Assembly: GCA_001898225.1 (NCBI GenBank)
Contig: MKTJ01000057.1
Location: 91,517 to 155,516, forward strand
DNA: 64,000 nt
Reading direction: 5' to 3'
Source: Chloroflexi bacterium 54-19
Lineage (GTDB): Bacteria > Chloroflexota > Chloroflexia > Chloroheliales > Chloroheliaceae
This document shows positions 9,882 to 19,053 of this stretch, piece after piece (position 1 is the first letter of the stretch; the number at the start of each line of letters is the position of its first letter). Under the pieces are notes generated by a model. The model was not told the DNA's origin. It saw only the letters and a list, made by a program, of their open reading frames with translations, and searched no databases. A program made the position numbers and the translations under genes.

Positions 9882-10437
9882 GGGATTTAGGCAGCAATTT
9901 CGCTCTTAAACTCTTCGAACGTAACGCGCCGTTCAAACACTTCGTTCAATGGATATTATCAAACCGGTCAGGTGGCCTTGCTTTTCCAGGTAACGCTTTT
10001 GGGCCTGTCCGCACTCATTTAAAGGTTGGATTTTACGCCCGGCGCTATAAATAGCTCGTTGGTAGACACAAGGAGGCGTCTATGCTCCCATGCTTGTGCG
10101 TTTTAACGGATTGGGGGTTTCCAGCCCCGGTTCCTCGCCATTTTACTAACTCTTTCTTCCTATCAAACCAAAAGTTTACCCGTCTATTCGCTAAAACTCC
10201 AGCCTTCCGGTAGAAGGTTTTAGTTTTGTTTCGGTTGGTCTGTCCTTTTGTTCCTGCACCACGCTTATCTTAAACGTCCCCCTGGATTACTACGGTTACC
10301 GGGTAATTGGCGGCACTTTTCTCACCGCTAGCGGGTTCGCCGACCCTTAACCGTAAATAGGGCCACCCGAACACGCTCGAAAAATATACCCTTGGTAGTC
10401 AACTTCGTCGTTTTCAGTCAAGCACAAGGAGAACTTA

Positions 10438-12333
10438 ATGCTACACCTTAAATCAACGAGGATAGGGCTTGTGGTAATATTGCTGGGCATGCTGGTAATG
10501 AATGCCGGCGCCACCATTGCTTCAGCCGCTCCCCTGCCTCCCACCTCTCAACCCAATTTCGGTTCAAACGTACTGATTTTCGACCCGTCCATGCCTACTT
10601 CCCAGATTCAGGCTGCCGTTGACGCGGTCGCCGCGCAGCAGGTGCCCAACCAGTTTGGCACAGCACGTTACGCCCTGCTCTTTAAGCCCGGTACTTACGG
10701 TACGGCGGACGCTCCTCTCAATTTCCAGGTCGGCTATTACACCGAGGTAGCCGGTCTCGGTCTTTCGCCGAATGACGTGGTCATAAACGGTTCCATTTAC
10801 GTCCGCAACCAGTGCGATAACGGCAACTGTATCGCCCTCAATAACTTCTGGCGTTCTTTGTCCAACCTGACCATCAACGTCACCACGCCGGATTTCGGCT
10901 GTTATAGCGGTGAGTTCTGGGCGGTATCGCAGGCGGCCCCAATGCGGCGCGTAAATGTCACGAATGGCAACGTCACCCTGATGGACTACTGCTCCGGCCC
11001 CTCCTATGCCAGTGGCGGTTTTATCGCCGACAGCAAAGCGGGTACTATTATCAACGGTTCTCAGCAGCAATTTATGGTGCGCAACAGTATCGTTAGTAAC
11101 TGGACCAACGGGGTCTGGAACCAGGTCTTCTCCGGCGTCGTGGGCGCGCCTGCCGAATGTTTCCCCGCCGATGCTTCGTGCGGCGGTAACCCTTATACCA
11201 CCCTGGCGAATAGCCCGGTGACAAGAGAGAAACCGTTCCTGTATATAGACTCGTCCAAGAAATACAACGTTTTTGTCCCGGCCCCCCAAACCAATTCAGT
11301 GGGTACGACCTGGGAAAATGGCCCTACACCCGGTAAATCCATCCCGCTAAGCGATTTCTTTATCGCAAGGCCCGGCAATTCGGCCCAGGAAATTAATCTA
11401 GCGCTCGACTTTGGCCGGAATATCCTGTTCACCCCGGGCGTTTACCACCTGAAAGACACTCTCAGGGTCAAGCGGCCCGACACCGTGGTATTGGGTCTTG
11501 GTTTTGCCACGCTTGTCCCCGATAGAGGCGCTGTTACGATGTCGGTTGCCAGCGTTAAGGGTGTCAAACTGGCCGGGCTGTTGTTTGATGCAGGGCCGTA
11601 TAATTCGCCGGTCCTGTTACAGGTTGGCAATAACGGCAATGATAACCATGGTTATAATGCCGGGAACGACGACAACAATCATAATGGTTTCTTTGATAAC
11701 AAAAAGAGCGACCCGGCAGACCCCACCCTGATTGCAGATGTTTTCTTCCGCATCGGCGGAGCGACTCTCGGCAAGGCCACGACCAGCCTGGTTATTAACA
11801 GCGACAACGTCATCATGGATGATATTTGGGCCTGGCGCGCCGACCACGGAAACGGCGTTGGCTGGAATTCCAACACCGCCGATACCGGGTTAATCGTGAA
11901 CGGCGACAGCGTTACGGCCTATGGCCTCTTTGTCGAGCACTACCAGAAATACGAGACACTCTGGAATGGCAACAAAGGCACCGTCATCTTTTTCCAGAAC
12001 GAAATGCCCTATGACGTGCCAAACCAGGCGGCCTGGATGGAATCCCGCAATGTCAAAGGTTTTCCTGCCTTCAAGGTTGCCAATAATGTAAAGAAGTTCA
12101 ATGGATACGGCATGGGGAGTTATAGCTTCTTCAACCAGCATATGAATATATTTGCCGACCACGCTTTCGAGGCTCCCCAAACTCTCCCGGCGGGCAGTTT
12201 CCATGATTTGTTGACGATATTCCTTGATGCCACAAATGGCGATGGTGGAATCCTGCATGTTATCAATGATGCTGGCGGGTCGTCCACTATAGCCAACCCG
12301 GATGTCCCGGTTACGGTGGTGAACTATCCCTAG
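10438..12333 (+). CDS. Secreted pectin-lyase-like right-handed beta-helix protein
   Basis: 631 aa; signal peptide MLHLKSTRIGLVVILLGMLVMNAGATIASAA; repeated beta-helix-like Asn/Val segments; FKPGTYG, TPGVYHLKDTLRVKRPDTVVLGLGFATLVP motifs. Confidence 0.8.
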   Translation: MLHLKSTRIGLVVILLGMLVMNAGATIASAAPLPPTSQPNFGSNVLIFDPSMPTSQIQAAVDAVAAQQVPNQFGTARYALLFKPGTYGTADAPLNFQVGYYTEVAGLGLSPNDVVINGSIYVRNQCDNGNCIALNNFWRSLSNLTINVTTPDFGCYSGEFWAVSQAAPMRRVNVTNGNVTLMDYCSGPSYASGGFIADSKAGTIINGSQQQFMVRNSIVSNWTNGVWNQVFSGVVGAPAECFPADASCGGNPYTTLANSPVTREKPFLYIDSSKKYNVFVPAPQTNSVGTTWENGPTPGKSIPLSDFFIARPGNSAQEINLALDFGRNILFTPGVYHLKDTLRVKRPDTVVLGLGFATLVPDRGAVTMSVASVKGVKLAGLLFDAGPYNSPVLLQVGNNGNDNHGYNAGNDDNNHNGFFDNKKSDPADPTLIADVFFRIGGATLGKATTSLVINSDNVIMDDIWAWRADHGNGVGWNSNTADTGLIVNGDSVTAYGLFVEHYQKYETLWNGNKGTVIFFQNEMPYDVPNQAAWMESRNVKGFPAFKVANNVKKFNGYGMGSYSFFNQHMNIFADHAFEAPQTLPAGSFHDLLTIFLDATNGDGGILHVINDAGGSSTIANPDVPVTVVNYP

Positions 12334-12396
12334 TTCACAAATTCCCGTATCACGGTAAACTGCCCGGCTGAGTAGTTTTCCCAATAATTCTTGCTT

Positions 12397-12440
12397 CAAC
12401 GTGGCTGACCATCCCAGGGTGGCCAGTCACGTTGTTTTTC
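12397..12440 (+). terminator. Rho-independent terminator
   Basis: AACGTGGCTGACCA...TGGCCAGTCACGTT hairpin followed by GTTTTTCC. Confidence 0.7.
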
Positions 12441-12524
12441 CGGCCTGTTAAAAAACCATAGGGTAGGTAAACCCCAAAGGTGCTACTTTTCATTTTTAAT
12501 TGAAAGGGTTTATAAAGATGGGAA

Positions 12525-14552
12525 TTGCCAACCCTAAATTTCCTATTTACAATTTTTTATAATTCTCTTATACCTGTTATCAGACACATCTTCCCTCTAA
12601 CTTCTGAGAAAAGGGTAAATTCGAATTTCAGGTTGTCTACCGGAAGGAAATCTACTTTGAGAGAGTCACTGCCACCAGCCCCCCAAACCGAAGACAAATC
12701 CAGCGAAGTAGCTAAAGATGATTATGGGTCCACTCAAAGCTATTCCGGCGCCGAAGCTGGCTACTCTCAACCCCCGGACGGTGGGACTGGCAAAGAATCC
12801 GGCCACTTTAAAAAAGATCTGCTGGGCTTATCGCCCTCTCAAATTTTAGGCTTACAGCGGACAATGGGAAATAGAGCCATCCAGCGAATGGTCGAACGTA
12901 CCAGGCTCCTAAAGAAGACCCTTCCTTCTTCCACCTCTTTTTCTTCCTCCTCACAAAATGCGGCTTCAGGTATATCCACCACTGTAAACCGGGCTACTCT
13001 CGACAAGCCCCTACAGGCCACCCCGTCCAGGGTTTCGGCTGGCGTGGTCCAACGGTTGCGCGAGGATGAGTTTGTGGCCGACCCGGAAGATTTCATGCAA
13101 AAAAACCTGGTCCTTTTTGAATACGGGAAAGGCTTTCAACTTAGGTTCCCGAAGACGGTAACTGCCGCTAAAGACAAGCTTTCCGAAACCCAGTTACTCT
13201 CAAATCTCAAAACTTTGATGATTGAGAACAAAGCTTCGCTGCCTTTTTATCTACAGGATACCAAAAACCCGGATAAAGGCGGCAAAAATGTTTACTTCTT
13301 GACCCCGGCTTTCGATAAGCTTGAACCGGATGTACTTAAAACCCTTTTCACGAAAAAAGACGGAAGCTTAGTAGACGATGCCGCTAAACTGGTTGGTATC
13401 GTGAGGGGAGAAACGGGGGACGAAACGGGGGTCATTACCGCCGCCTACGCTCCCTACTTTATTGACAACCCCAACCTTAAAAAAGATGGAACTGGGGCTA
13501 AAGACGCCGACTCCTGGGAGAATGTCGGGAAAACCGAAGTAGACCCAAGAGTAACAAACTTTGTCTTTACCGACTCGATGAACGGTTGTGCCTATGCTAT
13601 CACCAAAGCGGAAGGCGATGACGTTAAATTTGAAGCCTGGCACTTTCAGAGCGAGACGGATAATTTTACCGAGGCCTCTCATTTCCGTGCTACAAAAGGG
13701 ATTCGGGACTGGTTTGGCGTAAACGATTATTATATCGGGGATGGGAAATTCAATTCCGTAGCTACCAATATCATCTGGCACAAAGGCGGAGAAGAATGGA
13801 AAATGCTGAGCCAGAAGAACGTTATCCCTCTCGACGGCAAGGGTAAGGCTGAATTTAAGGAAAGCACCAGCCACGACCTGAATGTTTCCGCGCCGATGAG
13901 TGAGGAGCGCCTGGATGCTGTCCACGATAAGTTATTGAATGGGGCCAAAAGGTCCATCAAAGAATCGGATGTGTTAAAAATAAACCAGGCCCTGCAAGCC
14001 CTAGCCTATAATCCGGCGCTGGCGTCAAACACCAGGAGCCTGATTAAACCAAACGACGAATCCATGGATAAGGCCGAGGCAGCTGAGATTGATAGAATTT
14101 CTGGCCGGAGCGCGAATGATAACCTTAAACGGAGTTTTGAAGCCGACCTGACCCTCTTTGACGGGCTGTCGGCCTTAAAGGCGGAACTTACCGGTATAAC
14201 ATCAGTCGGGCGGTTCTGGAATTCTTATGACACAGCTAAAACCAAACCTCTAAAAATGAAATTTGACTTTGAGGTTGTTAAAGTTTCCGAAAAAATTAAG
14301 ACCAATTTTGCCGATGCCAAAGGAGCGACTATTACAACAGCCGTGGGTGAAAAAGATAGTGACGAGGCTTTACGTATTAAGATTACGAACGCCCAATTTT
14401 TCTGTGATGTCTGGGAGGATTTTTCAGAATACAACAAATTAAAGAACGCCGGGGATTTGTTAAAAAGCCTGATTAATAAAAAGAGAGGGCTCGTGACAAA
14501 ACGGGAAGCCCTGGCGGCTGAAAAAGAGGAGCTTTTTCCCTCCGACGCTTAG
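12525..14552 (+). CDS. LQRTxGNRAxxRM-motif protein, candidate eCIS/DUF4157-type effector or secreted toxin, C-terminal function unknown
   Basis: 675 aa ORF (TTG at 12525); motif LGLSPSQILGLQRTMGNRAIQRMV, then ...AGVVQRLREDE; central FTDSMNGCAYAITKAEGDDVKFEAWHF. An in-frame TTG at 12657 preceded by GGAAGGA is a plausible alternative start. Confidence 0.7.
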   Translation: MPTLNFLFTIFYNSLIPVIRHIFPLTSEKRVNSNFRLSTGRKSTLRESLPPAPQTEDKSSEVAKDDYGSTQSYSGAEAGYSQPPDGGTGKESGHFKKDLLGLSPSQILGLQRTMGNRAIQRMVERTRLLKKTLPSSTSFSSSSQNAASGISTTVNRATLDKPLQATPSRVSAGVVQRLREDEFVADPEDFMQKNLVLFEYGKGFQLRFPKTVTAAKDKLSETQLLSNLKTLMIENKASLPFYLQDTKNPDKGGKNVYFLTPAFDKLEPDVLKTLFTKKDGSLVDDAAKLVGIVRGETGDETGVITAAYAPYFIDNPNLKKDGTGAKDADSWENVGKTEVDPRVTNFVFTDSMNGCAYAITKAEGDDVKFEAWHFQSETDNFTEASHFRATKGIRDWFGVNDYYIGDGKFNSVATNIIWHKGGEEWKMLSQKNVIPLDGKGKAEFKESTSHDLNVSAPMSEERLDAVHDKLLNGAKRSIKESDVLKINQALQALAYNPALASNTRSLIKPNDESMDKAEAAEIDRISGRSANDNLKRSFEADLTLFDGLSALKAELTGITSVGRFWNSYDTAKTKPLKMKFDFEVVKVSEKIKTNFADAKGATITTAVGEKDSDEALRIKITNAQFFCDVWEDFSEYNKLKNAGDLLKSLINKKRGLVTKREALAAEKEELFPSDA

Positions 14553-14581
14553 TTTTCGGGATAAAAATAGAGGGTTTCACC

Positions 14582-14622
14582 GGGGCCGTGCCGCTTTAAT
14601 GGGCACGGCCTTGGTCTTTTAA
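14582..14622 (+). terminator. Rho-independent terminator
   Basis: GGCCGTGCC-N8-GGGCACGGCC followed by TTGGTCTTTT. Confidence 0.8.
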
Positions 14623-14771
14623 GCCGGTTTTTAACATATTATATTCCAGCCAAAAATATTCGATTCCAGGTAGCAAAAATGTACCTGCATCGCTTATAAT
14701 TTATTCAAATCAAGGCCGAGCTGGCTTTTTTAATGTTCATCATTATGATTATATTTGAAGGAAGACTACCG

Positions 14772-15686
14772 ATGCATGTACCGCAAAGTGGTATTTTCGC
14801 CCTGGGAACCAGTTCACATTCCTACCTTGAATTCGATTTGAATAAAGATGCCGACCCTCTCAACCTTGTCCAACTGGTTGCCAGTTTGCAAGAGCCTCGG
14901 ATGACAACCGGAGGTGTAAACCTGGTGGTCGGGTTCAGGCCATCGTTGTGGCGTAAGATAGCTCCCGAACTGATTCCGGAAGATGTAAAAGATTTCGAGC
15001 AGCCTTTGGAAGGGGTAGACGGCTACAGTATGCCCGCCACCCAGCATGATTTGTGGTTCTGGGTGGCGGGCTCGGCCTACAACGTTGTTTTCGATGTGAC
15101 CAAGGCGGCGATAACTGCGCTCGCGCCGCTGGCAACCCTGGCCTCCGAAGTGGCGGGTTGGAGTTACAAGGAAAGCCGCGACCTCACCGGGTTTATTGAC
15201 GGCACCGAGAATCCGAGCCTGGCTGAGGCTCCAGAGGTGACGCTGGTTCCCGAAGGCTTGCCGGGTGCGGGCGGAAGCGTGTTACTGGTGCAGCAATGGA
15301 CCCACCAGGCAGCAGCCTTCGAGGCTTTACCGGTCGAGGCCCAGGAAAAAGTTATAGGCCGTACCAAGCTAAACAGCACCGAACTGGCCGAGGAAGTGCG
15401 CGGCCCGGCTTCGCACGTCTCACGTAACGTAATCGAGGTGGATGGCGTCGAGCAACACATTTTCCGGCGCAACAGTCCTTATGGGACCGCCACCGAGCAT
15501 GGCACCATGTTTATCGGTTTCAGTTGTGAGCAGAGTCGCCTGGCCCGGATGCTTTCTCGAATGGCCGGGGCGGAAGATGGTATCCGCGATGCCCTGACTT
15601 TTTACACGACGGCAGTCACCGGGGCCTACTATTTTGTCCCCTCGGTTGAGGCGCTAAATCAGTTTGCCATCAGTGAAGAGGAATAG
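14772..15686 (+). CDS. Dyp-type peroxidase
   Basis: GFIDGTENPSL (GXXDG motif), conserved heme-ligand region HVSRNVIEVDG...IFRRNSPYG; ORF opens at 14733, ATG 14772 preferred. Confidence 0.92.
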   Translation: MHVPQSGIFALGTSSHSYLEFDLNKDADPLNLVQLVASLQEPRMTTGGVNLVVGFRPSLWRKIAPELIPEDVKDFEQPLEGVDGYSMPATQHDLWFWVAGSAYNVVFDVTKAAITALAPLATLASEVAGWSYKESRDLTGFIDGTENPSLAEAPEVTLVPEGLPGAGGSVLLVQQWTHQAAAFEALPVEAQEKVIGRTKLNSTELAEEVRGPASHVSRNVIEVDGVEQHIFRRNSPYGTATEHGTMFIGFSCEQSRLARMLSRMAGAEDGIRDALTFYTTAVTGAYYFVPSVEALNQFAISEEE

Positions 15687-16002
15687 CCTGCGTATCATGG
15701 GTGTGCCCTTTTCCAACTTCACATTCACCAAATAAACACAGTAGATTTCAAAGTCGGGCTGGATAAAGGCGCAAAGTCGCGTCTTTTACCCAAAACCTGA
15801 CAAACTATTCCGGCATTGCCGGTTTTCCTGCTGCCTGTTGGGAACGAATTTTTATCATTGGCCGGTTAGTCTTATAATACCCCTGGTATTCGAAAAACTG
15901 CTCACAAATTTTACTTTTACTGCTCGGTTTAAATAGCGCTGAGACTGCTTACACCTGGCGATTTTTATCTGGTTTGTTTTAGCGTTTTGATGGAGATTAA
16001 AA

Positions 16003-16980
16003 ATGAAGATTGAGGGAATTGAGAAACGCGTAGACCCCGACCTGTTACCTATTTTCGCGACCATGACCGAATCTTATGAGTTCCCCGCCGATTTACCTGC
16101 CGCCCGCAAGGCCCAGAAAGAGGCCATGGGCGCTTTATCCAGGGCCGGTTCGTCGCCGGATGTCCAGATTGAAGAGCGCAATCTGCCCGGTGCTGACGGA
16201 ACGCACGAGTTTATGGTCCGCATATACTCACCCAATCCAAAACCGGCCTCGGCCCTCCCGGTAATAATCTGGGCGCATGGTGGCGGTTTTGTGGTGGGAC
16301 ACCCGGTTGAACACGATAACATTGCTATCAACCTCGTCCGGGTGGCCGGTTGCGTGGTCGTATCGGTTGATTACCGCCTGGCCCCGGAGAATCCTTTCCC
16401 TGCCGGGTTGGAGGATTGCTATTCCGCGTTGCAATGGGTGGCGGCAAACGGGGCTGATTTAGGTTTTGACCCTGGCCGGGTAGCCGTTGGCGGCTATAGC
16501 GCCGGGGGGTCGCTGGCGGGCGGGTTGGCTCTGCTGGCCCGTGACCGGGGCGGTCCGGCCCTGGTCTTTCAGATGCTGCTATGTTCCTCCCTGGACGACC
16601 GGATGACAACGGCATCTTCCAAAGAACCTACCGATGGCCGGATGTTAACCCGCGAAATCCTGGAAAGCGCCTGGAACAATTATCTGCCGGGGGTCAACCG
16701 GGCCGAAACCTCGCTATATGCTTCCCCGGCGCGGGCCACCGATTTGACCGGTCTGCCGCCCGCCTACTTCGGGGTCGGTGAGCTTGATTTACTGCGGGAC
16801 GAGGGTTTTGAATATGCCAGCCGCCTGGCGCAGGCCGGAATCGGGGTGGAGTACCATATTTTCCCGGGGGCGTTTCACGGGTTTGAGCTTTTCCAGCCGG
16901 ATTCTGAACTCGGTCAGCGAGCCCTAAACGAATACGGGGCCGTCCTCAAACGCGCTTTCAGGTTAAGCCACAAAAGCTAG
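16003..16980 (+). CDS. alpha/beta hydrolase (HSL-family esterase/lipase)
   Basis: 325 aa; HGGGFVVG oxyanion motif, GGYSAGGSLAGG nucleophile elbow, FHGFELF. Confidence 0.94.
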   Translation: MKIEGIEKRVDPDLLPIFATMTESYEFPADLPAARKAQKEAMGALSRAGSSPDVQIEERNLPGADGTHEFMVRIYSPNPKPASALPVIIWAHGGGFVVGHPVEHDNIAINLVRVAGCVVVSVDYRLAPENPFPAGLEDCYSALQWVAANGADLGFDPGRVAVGGYSAGGSLAGGLALLARDRGGPALVFQMLLCSSLDDRMTTASSKEPTDGRMLTREILESAWNNYLPGVNRAETSLYASPARATDLTGLPPAYFGVGELDLLRDEGFEYASRLAQAGIGVEYHIFPGAFHGFELFQPDSELGQRALNEYGAVLKRAFRLSHKS

Positions 16981-17087
16981 ACCAGCGGCGTTTACGCTCC
17001 CCTGCAGACATGTAGATTAAGGGGCCTTACAAAAAGAACCTGGCTGAAAATTGCCTGGGCTGCTAAAAGTAAGGCCCTACAGTTTTC

Positions 17088-17996
17088 TTACCTGTGACTG
17101 TACCTGGCGCGGTAAACCTTACCGCTCATTCCGTAGTGGCTTTTGAAGCAGCGGGCAAAATAGTTCTGGTCGGCCCAGCCCACTTCCCTGGCTATTTCGG
17201 CGATGGATTTCTGGGTCTCAACGAGTAGATTTGCCGCCCGTTCAGCTCGCTGGTGGTTCAAATATGCTATCGGCGATAGCCCGGTATGCTTTTTAAAAAG
17301 GCGCACGAAATAGGCCGGGTTGAGATGCAGCAACTCCGCCAATTCCAGCAGAGTCCAGTCGCGGGCAACATCAGCCTCCAGCATGTTCGCGCCTTTTAGC
17401 ACCACGTCAGGAATGGCGGAGGCCTGGTCGAGGTCGTCAGCTAAACTTTCGATATTAGCCCTGGTAGATAGCTCGGAGAGAACCACCAGCAGCAGCCCCA
17501 GGAGGGCGGCCTTTTGTTGTTCCGGCTTTGCCGACAGGATACCCTCAATTTTTGAAAGATACTCCCGGCAGTATTCGATGGCACTTTTTGAGAGGGTAAA
17601 TTTGAGGATGCCGGGAGCCTGGGAATTGAGCGGACCCCGCCACAGTAAATAATTTATGCCTGGAATCTGTCTTACCCAGGCCAGTTCCTGCAAAAGCAGT
17701 TCGGCCCCAAAGCAGCAGTTATAAACCTTCAAATCGCGGCAATCCTGGAAGGAATGCCAGGCCCCCGGCCTTAAAACAAAAACATCGCCTACTACAATTT
17801 GCTGTCTTCCCATAGAAGAAAAATGAAAGCCGGTGCCCTCCGTAATTATGGCGATTTCCATAAATTGATGACTGTGAGCTTCGACATCTTCTCTTACCTC
17901 GATTTCCTCAACCATCATTGGTATATAGCCGGATTTGAAAATAAGCTCCCTGGAATACTGGAGCGGACTTACATTTTTTTCCATATCTTCAGGCAA
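17088..17996 (-). CDS. AraC family transcriptional regulator with N-terminal cupin domain
   Basis: 302 aa; C-terminal double HTH 'WTLLELAELLHLNPAYFVRLFKKHTGLSPIAYLNHQRAERAANLL...NYFARCFKSHYGMS'. Confidence 0.94.
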   Translation of the reverse strand: MPEDMEKNVSPLQYSRELIFKSGYIPMMVEEIEVREDVEAHSHQFMEIAIITEGTGFHFSSMGRQQIVVGDVFVLRPGAWHSFQDCRDLKVYNCCFGAELLLQELAWVRQIPGINYLLWRGPLNSQAPGILKFTLSKSAIEYCREYLSKIEGILSAKPEQQKAALLGLLLVVLSELSTRANIESLADDLDQASAIPDVVLKGANMLEADVARDWTLLELAELLHLNPAYFVRLFKKHTGLSPIAYLNHQRAERAANLLVETQKSIAEIAREVGWADQNYFARCFKSHYGMSGKVYRARYSHR

Positions 17997-18123
17997 ATTT
18001 TGCGAAAAATATCAATTTTGTGCTAGTAACGAGTCAATTATAGCCTATGCTGTCCAGCCCTTGCTTTTATATAATAAATCAACTTACCCGGAGATTTAAT
18101 ATGGAACAGAGGAGGAGTTGAAG

Positions 18124-18900
18124 ATGACCCTTACCGGTAGCCAGTATCTTACCACCAGCCAGGATGTTACCGACGAAATGGTGGCGCAGTATCGAAAGCA
18201 GGGCTTTATCAAACTGCCCGGTGTTATTTCAAAGGCCGAAGCCGCCCATTATTATGATGCCGCCCTGAATGTCTCTAACAACATGGAGATCTTTAATAAA
18301 GGGGAGAAAGTCTTTACCCAACTGGTGAACGTCTGGCGTGAAGACCCCGCTATGAAAGAATTGACGCTCCACCCCAACCTGGCGGGACTGGCCGAACGCC
18401 TGGCCGGGGTAGCGTTGCGCATCTGGCACGACCATATATTAATCAAACAGCCCCACAACGAAAAGGCCACCGAATTTCACCAGGACCAGCCCTACTGGCC
18501 GCACAATGATGCCGAGGGGAGGCATTGTCTCTCCGCCTGGGTAGCCCTGTGTGATGTTCCGGTAGAAAAAGGCTGTATGACCTTTATCGAAGGCTCCCAC
18601 CAATATTCGGGTTTACGGCCTCAAGATTTGCTCAACCCCAAAGATTTGTTGACCCTCTGCCCCGATTTGAACTATTATCCGCGGGTGACCCTCCCTTTGA
18701 AGGCGGGAGACTGTACCTTTCATAACTCCTGGACCGCCCATATGGCGACCCCGAACTTTACCGATGACCCCAGGGTGGCCCACATAATTATCTATATGGA
18801 TGCCGACACAACTTTTTCGGGTAAACCCCACCCCGTAACCGACCCCTTAAAACTGGAACCAGGGGTGTTACTGGATGGCGAGGTATTCCCGGAAGTTTAA
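18124..18900 (+). CDS. Phytanoyl-CoA dioxygenase (PhyH) family protein
   Basis: FHQDQPYWP (HxD) and distal HNSWTAHMA; ATG at 18124 preceded by GGAGG. Confidence 0.92.
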   Translation: MTLTGSQYLTTSQDVTDEMVAQYRKQGFIKLPGVISKAEAAHYYDAALNVSNNMEIFNKGEKVFTQLVNVWREDPAMKELTLHPNLAGLAERLAGVALRIWHDHILIKQPHNEKATEFHQDQPYWPHNDAEGRHCLSAWVALCDVPVEKGCMTFIEGSHQYSGLRPQDLLNPKDLLTLCPDLNYYPRVTLPLKAGDCTFHNSWTAHMATPNFTDDPRVAHIIIYMDADTTFSGKPHPVTDPLKLEPGVLLDGEVFPEV

Positions 18901-19003
18901 TTAACTCTTGGTTTGCAACCTTACCAGGCAAGAAGGTGCTAAAGCCGGTTAAATTGCCCTTTAGGTTCGGCCTAACAGGGCCTGGCTAAAATTTAAAAGT
19001 ATT

Positions 19004-19052
19004 GGAAAATGCCGTTTCCCTGTTTATCTTTCCTGGGAAACGGCATTTTTAG
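19004..19052. terminator. Bidirectional rho-independent terminator between convergent genes
   Basis: AAAATGCCGTTTCCC-N14-GGGAAACGGCATTTTT. Confidence 0.9.
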
Positions 19053-19053
19053 C

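Noticed and set aside
14772-15686. DyP peroxidase as an encapsulin cargo linked to the neighbouring motif-tagged protein
   Set aside because: No encapsulin gene nearby, and a strong terminator separates it from the upstream gene.
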